DNA of 8,511 nt from an uncultured Eubacteriales bacterium (lineage in GTDB: Bacteria > Bacillota > Clostridia > Oscillospirales > Oscillospiraceae). The stretch lies in assembly GCA_905210385.1 (NCBI GenBank), contig CAJLWS010000053.1, positions 1-8,511 of the forward strand, written 5' to 3'. Positions 5,000-8,511 of this stretch are shown here, piece after piece. The first letter of the stretch is position 1, and every line of letters begins with the position of its first letter. The translations under genes were made by a program, and so were the position numbers. The notes beneath the pieces were generated by a model that saw only the letters and a list, made by a program, of their open reading frames with translations, had not been told where the DNA came from and ran no database searches.

Positions 5000-6799
5000 T
5001 CAGTAGGCCGGACACCCATACCCATACACCACCGAGCTGCCTACCGGGTAGCTGTTCTGCCGGCACATGTCCCCGGAGTTGCCCTCCGCGGTGTGGATTT
5101 GGCCATTCTCCACCTTCTCCACGATACCTACATGGTCGGGGAGTCCATCTCCCTCCCAGTCGAAGAAGATGATGTCGCCGGGGCGGGGCTCGTAGCTGCC
5201 GTCCTGCCAGAGACCCCGACTTTTGAACCAGTTGGAGCCCTGGATGCACCCGGCAAACCGGGGGATCACCCCGATCTCCAGGTAGCCGCACTGCTCGGCG
5301 CACCAGCTCACAAAGCAGGCGCACCAGTCCACCCGGCGGTCAAAGCCGTACCAGCTCCAGTAGGGCTGGCCGCCGATGTTCCCCACCTGGGAGAGGGCCA
5401 CCGCGACGATCTCCCCGTCCCCTCCGGTGATGCCGTAGAGCACCTGGGACCACAGGGCGTTGTTCTCATCAGCCAGCAGCTCCGATAGCTGCTCCCGCTG
5501 GTCCTGGTCAAAGCCCAGCTGGTCGGCCATCTCCTGGGCGGTCTTGTGGCTGACGGTGATATACAGATAGGTCTGGGTGACAGTGACCTCCGTCTCCACA
5601 ATGTTGCCGTTGCCATCATCAGAGGTCTCCATCACCGTCTCCGTCCGGGTGGACGTGCTGGAGGAGATCTCATTCATCTGCCAGAAGATGTCCCGCAGCA
5701 GCTCCAGCTTCCCGTCGTCCATGGTGGCCACCTCCTGGGCGTTGTCCGGGTCGGTGGTGGTCTGGACGGCATACACCGCCAACACCTCCTTCCACACGGC
5801 CCGTGAGCCGGACATCTCCAGCACATCATAGCTGTGGGAGGCCCTGATCTCATCCAGGCTCTCCTGGTAATCGGCGTTGATCTCCCGCACGGCGGTCTGC
5901 ATGGTCTGCCCAGTGCCGGAGTCCTCTCCGGAAAAGAAAATCCCAAAGCAGGAGCCGACCACCAGCCCAATCAGGCAGATCACCACGATGACCAGTGCGA
6001 CGATCCAGCCGCCGGCAGCGATGGCGGCAACCAGCGCCTTGGTGGCCGAAATGATGGCCTTTACCGCCGCAGCCGTGCCCCGGACTGCCGCCTTTGCCGC
6101 AACCACCGCAGTCCGGGCCGCCATACGGGCCCCATGGGCAGCGGCTCTGGCCGCCCGCGCCGTGGCCAGGGCGGTCCGCTGGGCAGCATGGGCCGCCTGC
6201 CGGCTGGTTTTGATGCCGGCTTTAGCTGTGGTTTTCGCCGTCTTGATGGACTTGCCGGCGGTTTTGATCGTCCCTTTGCCAGCGGACGCAGCCTGCTTGA
6301 CGGCCTTGCGGCCCTGGTCCGCCGTTTTGACGTTGCCCTTGCCCCGGCCCAGGGCCTTGACGGGCCCACCAGCTTCCTGCCGGGCCGCCTTGGCCGGCTG
6401 GGAAACCGCATCCGCCGCCTGCCGCCCACCCCAGCGGGGGATGGACGGCCCGGCCTGCCGAGCCGCCTGTTTCTCTGCCCGTTTTTTCGGCTGTTCCGCC
6501 GCCGCCTTCCGTTTCTGGACGGGCTCCTTGACTTTGGAGAGGTTTTCCCCGGTGGCCTGGACCCCCTTGCGGCCCAGCCGGTCAAACTGGTGGGCCGCTT
6601 CCTGAGACACCCGGCCCACCCCGGCGGAAAGGCGCTCGGAGCTATACTCACCGGGGGAGCTCTCCTCCCCGTACAGGCTGTGGTCCGCCTTGCCCTTGGT
6701 GCGGATCACAGCCTCCTTCATCCGCTGGGCGGCAACGGCGCTCTTGTCCAGCGCCTTGATGTCCTTCACCGTAGATTTTGTCTTGATCCCCTTGCCCAC
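5000..6799 (-). CDS. CD1108-type mobile element protein: membrane-anchored CHAP peptidoglycan hydrolase
   Basis: A 599-residue protein of the conjugation module, related to C. difficile CTn protein CD1108. Such proteins are thought to open the cell wall locally for the mating channel. The frame reaches GTG 6808, but that codon is part of the Shine-Dalgarno AGGAGGTGA itself. GTG 6799, eight bases after GGAGG, gives the family-like start VGKGIKTKSTVKDIKALDKS, so I use it. Residues 1-258 are cytosolic, Lys/Ala/Arg-rich and repetitive (KTAGKSIKTAKTTAKAGIK). A transmembrane helix spans about 262-288 (GWIVALVIVVICLIGLVVG). An extracellular linker with a helical region follows. A CHAP domain occupies about 464-599, with likely catalytic Cys493 in DWCACFVSW and His556 in LPDHVGIVE, and the characteristic PGDIIFFDW. 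All expected residues are present, so the enzyme looks active. It follows the sortase by 33 bases. Confidence 0.9.
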   Translation of the reverse strand: MGKGIKTKSTVKDIKALDKSAVAAQRMKEAVIRTKGKADHSLYGEESSPGEYSSERLSAGVGRVSQEAAHQFDRLGRKGVQATGENLSKVKEPVQKRKAAAEQPKKRAEKQAARQAGPSIPRWGGRQAADAVSQPAKAARQEAGGPVKALGRGKGNVKTADQGRKAVKQAASAGKGTIKTAGKSIKTAKTTAKAGIKTSRQAAHAAQRTALATARAARAAAHGARMAARTAVVAAKAAVRGTAAAVKAIISATKALVAAIAAGGWIVALVIVVICLIGLVVGSCFGIFFSGEDSGTGQTMQTAVREINADYQESLDEIRASHSYDVLEMSGSRAVWKEVLAVYAVQTTTDPDNAQEVATMDDGKLELLRDIFWQMNEISSSTSTRTETVMETSDDGNGNIVETEVTVTQTYLYITVSHKTAQEMADQLGFDQDQREQLSELLADENNALWSQVLYGITGGDGEIVAVALSQVGNIGGQPYWSWYGFDRRVDWCACFVSWCAEQCGYLEIGVIPRFAGCIQGSNWFKSRGLWQDGSYEPRPGDIIFFDWEGDGLPDHVGIVEKVENGQIHTAEGNSGDMCRQNSYPVGSSVVYGYGCPAY

Positions 6800-6832
6800 T
6801 GGTTTCACCTCCTTTCCAGGGCAGGGACGCCC

Positions 6833-7618
6833 TCATCCATCCACCCGCTTGGCCACAACCACCATCCGTCCGTTGTCCTGGGAATACTCGCAGGTGGACA
6901 GGGTGATGAGCTGGTCGCCATATTCCGCGGTCACTCCCGTGTCATAGAGGGCCAGATCCTTGCACTTGGAAATGAACTCGTCAAAGGCCGCCGCATCCGC
7001 CGCATTGACAAAGTGGTAATACTTGAATCCCTCCTCCGAGTAGGCCACCGTCTTGAAGGCGGCGATCACCTCATACTCGCCAAAGCTGTCCAGGGTGTCG
7101 AACCGGATGGTCTTGTGCTCCCGGTAGAAGTCCTCACTCTCGTACCTGCACAGGTCGGAGAACATGCTGCCGTTGTTCATGTGATGGCCGTACAACACTA
7201 AATTATCGGAGATGCCGATGTCGCAGTTCTCCTGCAGATAGGGCACCCCATAGCTGCTGTAGGATCGGTCAAAGGCGTGCTTCAGATAGAAGTTGGGGTC
7301 ATCCCTGGTCTGCATGACGGGGTAGTCGATCCGGGTGCCGGGGATGGAGATCCACCCCACCAGGTCGCTGTTCTGGGCGTACACCTGGGCGTACTTGGCG
7401 AAGGCGGCCTGCTCCGGCGTGAGGGCGATCTGGCTGTCCTCCCCATCCCCGTGGGCCGTGTCCCGGCTGGGCTGGACCAGCCCGGCCGCCTGGTCAAACA
7501 GGGCCTCGCTGCGCCGCTCATCCAGAAGCCCAAAGCCCAGCATAGCCCCGGAGAACAGGAACAGGGCGGCACAAAGGGCCGCCCCGGCGATCATCCATCT
7601 GCGTTTCGTCTGGCTCAT
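6833..7618 (-). CDS. srtB: Class B sortase
   Basis: A 261-residue cysteine transpeptidase that attaches surface proteins to the cell wall at a sorting motif. The ATG at 7618 is preceded by AAGGAGGAG at good spacing; an upstream frame extension to 7675 has no ribosome binding site. Residues 8-31 are an N-terminal membrane anchor (WMIAGAALCAALFLFSGAML), as usual for sortases. The catalytic set is complete: His145 in LYGHHMNNGSMF, Cys243 in TLSTCEYS and Arg251 in DNGRMVVVAKR. The length and the TLxTC and YGHHM motifs are those of class B. Sortases of this type are standard in Tn1549-like modules. No protein in this window carries a recognisable LPxTG or NPQTN signal, so the substrate must be elsewhere. 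The start lies one base from the VirB4 fragment's stop codon, which shows the ancestral operon order. Confidence 0.93.
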   Translation of the reverse strand: MSQTKRRWMIAGAALCAALFLFSGAMLGFGLLDERRSEALFDQAAGLVQPSRDTAHGDGEDSQIALTPEQAAFAKYAQVYAQNSDLVGWISIPGTRIDYPVMQTRDDPNFYLKHAFDRSYSSYGVPYLQENCDIGISDNLVLYGHHMNNGSMFSDLCRYESEDFYREHKTIRFDTLDSFGEYEVIAAFKTVAYSEEGFKYYHFVNAADAAAFDEFISKCKDLALYDTGVTAEYGDQLITLSTCEYSQDNGRMVVVAKRVDG

Positions 7619-7619
7619 T

Positions 7620-7976
7620 TCAGTCTCCTCCTTTTTTTCCTGTGGTCTGCCTGATCCTTCCAAATACCCCCTCACCGAATTTGGTGGTCATCAGGGCATA
7701 GAGCTTGGTGTCATGGGGGAACCGGTTGATGAAGGGCACCAGGGCGCTGCCATACCGGATGAGGCCGCAGCCGGCGTCCGCATTGGTGACGTAGCTCATC
7801 TGCTCGTTGGAGATGTTGAGGAGTTTGGCCAGTTCCTCCCGGTCAGAGGCCGCCTGGTTGAGCATGACGATGAACTCCGAGTTGGAGAGCATGGTGCGGG
7901 CCTGGACGGAATCCAGCAGGTACTCCACATTCTGGGTGATGGCGGTGGGGTACCAGAACCAGGGCAGAATAGAGGG
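7620..7976 (-). pseudogene. VirB4/TraE-type conjugation ATPase, C-terminal fragment
   Basis: About 119 codons read in one frame from a TGA at 7977-7979 to the stop at 7620. They match the extreme C-terminus of the VirB4-like ATPases of Tn1549-type elements: PTAITQNVEYLLDSV, then ARTMLSNSEFIVMLNQAASD, NISNEQMSYVTNADAGCG, ALVPFINRFPHDTKLY and LMTTK. The full protein is around 800 residues, with Walker A and B motifs that are absent here. The fragment is joined out of frame to a different small gene, so no functional ATPase can be made. There is no ribosome binding site for an independent start. It still carries the ribosome binding site of the sortase gene at its 3' end. Confidence 0.88.
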
Positions 7977-8058
7977 TCAGGGCATTCTTGATCTTTCTGC
8001 CCATGGGCAGGCTGCGGGTTTCTTTTTTTCGCTTGCTTTCCTTATGAAGCAGTTTCAT
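7950..8058 (-). pseudogene. N-terminal fragment of small exported conjugation protein (DUF3852/VirB2-like?)
   Basis: The ATG at 8058 has an excellent ribosome binding site (AAGGAGGA, eight bases upstream) and overlaps the end of the VirD4 gene by 17 bases, the usual coupling in this operon. The peptide starts MKLLHKESKRKKETRSLPMG and continues RKIKNALTLYSALVLVP, a long basic n-region and a signal-peptide-like core. Small exported, pilin-like proteins (DUF3852 type) occupy this position in related elements; the assignment is tentative. After about residue 37 the frame runs into VirB4 sequence in the wrong phase and ends at a TGA at 7843-7845 with a meaningless His/Pro-rich tail. The gene is therefore truncated by a deletion. 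Confidence 0.65.
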
Positions 8059-8511
8059 TTTGGTTGTCCTCCTTAAATTGAAAGATACGCTCCACATCCT
8101 CATCGGACAGGAGCTCATACCGGACTTCCGGCTCCTGGATATTGGCAGGGTCGCCGGGGGAGAGGCGGCTGATGGTCATGCCTGCCACGGCATGTTCTGT
8201 GCCGCCGTGTACGTAAGCGGGAGCGCCTCCATCGGTGGTGTACTTGACGTTGGGATGTTTCAAAAGGTCGTACTTCTCATCCATCAGGGGAGCTTCCCCG
8301 CGAATAAAAAGCAGAGCCAGGTTGTTATCCAGCATACGGACCTCATCAGGAGTCATCAGTTCCCGGCCCGTAAGCTGGTTGTTGGTGGAATAGCTGCCGG
8401 AATGCCCGGTGCTTTTGCCGTAGGTGTCCAGCCATACGGTCGATTTTCCGAGATAGCTTTCGGAAATCAGCTTGTGAGTGCTGGTTTCGTTCCCGCCAAG
8501 ATAGAGCAGCC
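8042..8511 (-). CDS. VirD4/TraG-type coupling protein, C-terminal end (5' part outside window)
   Basis: The window holds the last ~155 codons of the type IV coupling protein, a membrane-bound ATPase that feeds the relaxase-DNA complex into the mating channel. The frame stays open to the right edge, reading LLYLGGNETSTHKLISESYL, then KSTVWLDTYGKSTGHSGSYS, then NNQLTGRELMTPDEVRMLDN and ALLFIRGEAPLMDEKYDLLK. This is the C-terminal all-alpha and RecA-end region typical of TraG/VirD4 in Tn1549-like elements, including the conserved GGNE and LTPDEV-like stretches. The Walker motifs lie outside. The stop at 8042 overlaps the following small gene. Nothing in the visible part is broken. Confidence 0.92.
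   Translation of the reverse strand, partial: LLYLGGNETSTHKLISESYLGKSTVWLDTYGKSTGHSGSYSTNNQLTGRELMTPDEVRMLDNNLALLFIRGEAPLMDEKYDLLKHPNVKYTTDGGAPAYVHGGTEHAVAGMTISRLSPGDPANIQEPEVRYELLSDEDVERIFQFKEDNQNETAS

Larger units (their letters stand above)
5000..8511 (-). mobile_element. Remnant conjugation module of a Tn1549/CTn-like integrative element
   Basis: Gene content and order (VirD4, small exported protein, VirB4, class B sortase, CD1108-type CHAP protein, all on one strand and tightly packed) match the transfer region of Tn1549-like elements of Firmicutes. Compared with a complete module, the small membrane proteins, VirB6-like and PrgI-like genes and most of VirB4 are missing between VirD4 and the sortase. 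The genes that usually follow CD1108 (CD1107/DUF4366-type, DUF4315, topoisomerase, relaxase) are absent at the left. The comparison is from memory of the family. The element ends and integrase are not in the window. Confidence 0.8.

Noticed and set aside
5877..6605. 242-codon Ala-rich open frame on the plus strand
   Set aside because: It mirrors the Ala/Lys repeats of the CHAP protein on the other strand. There is no start signal and no recognisable domain.
5834..7201. 455-codon open frame on the plus strand
   Set aside because: It lies antisense to the CHAP and sortase genes, has no ribosome binding site, and its Pro/Gly/Arg/Leu-rich translation is what GC-rich antisense sequence gives. The minus-strand genes carry clear catalytic motifs.
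1..8511. CRISPR arrays, tRNA or rRNA genes
   Set aside because: No regularly spaced repeats and no tRNA-like cloverleaf or rRNA-like conserved stretches were seen on either strand.

Overview
The window looks like the chromosome of a GC-rich gut Clostridia (Oscillospiraceae or Lachnospiraceae type; inferred from gene families and codon usage, not from a marker gene). It holds three blocks of different character. All GC-rich genes lie on the minus strand. All AT-rich genes lie on the plus strand.

Block 1 (1-1709, minus, GC-rich) is a two-gene operon. A secreted, probably lipid-anchored protein of about 401 residues with a C-x4-C-x-H-x4-C motif is followed 14 bases later by an ABC transporter ATPase. 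The ATPase runs off the left edge just after its Walker B motif.

Block 2 (about 1764-4999, plus, clearly AT-richer) is an island of five small genes that I cannot assign to any family. Three encode exported proteins (starts at 2082, 2734, 3524), one a four-helix membrane protein (4270), and one a 73-residue protein with a hydrophobic start and a charged helical tail (4650). Every gene has a good ribosome binding site and an intact frame. The first gene has an unusually structured leader: a direct repeat, a -10-like box, a palindrome, a three-codon mini-ORF with a strong Shine-Dalgarno, and a 10-bp hairpin. This is the best candidate in the window for an undescribed system. No function can be read from sequence alone.

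Block 3 (5000-8511, minus, GC-rich) is part of the conjugation module of a Tn1549/CTn-type integrative element. In transcription order it has the C-terminal end of a VirD4/TraG coupling protein (entering from the right edge), the first ~37 codons of a small exported protein, the last ~119 codons of a VirB4-type ATPase, an intact class B sortase, and an intact CD1108-type membrane-anchored CHAP hydrolase. The small gene and VirB4 are joined out of frame. An internal deletion has therefore removed the mating-channel genes normally between them, together with most of VirB4. The module also stops right after the CHAP gene, where the AT-rich island begins. The element remnant is probably unable to transfer itself unless other copies supply the missing parts. 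The sortase and CHAP genes keep intact frames and motifs.
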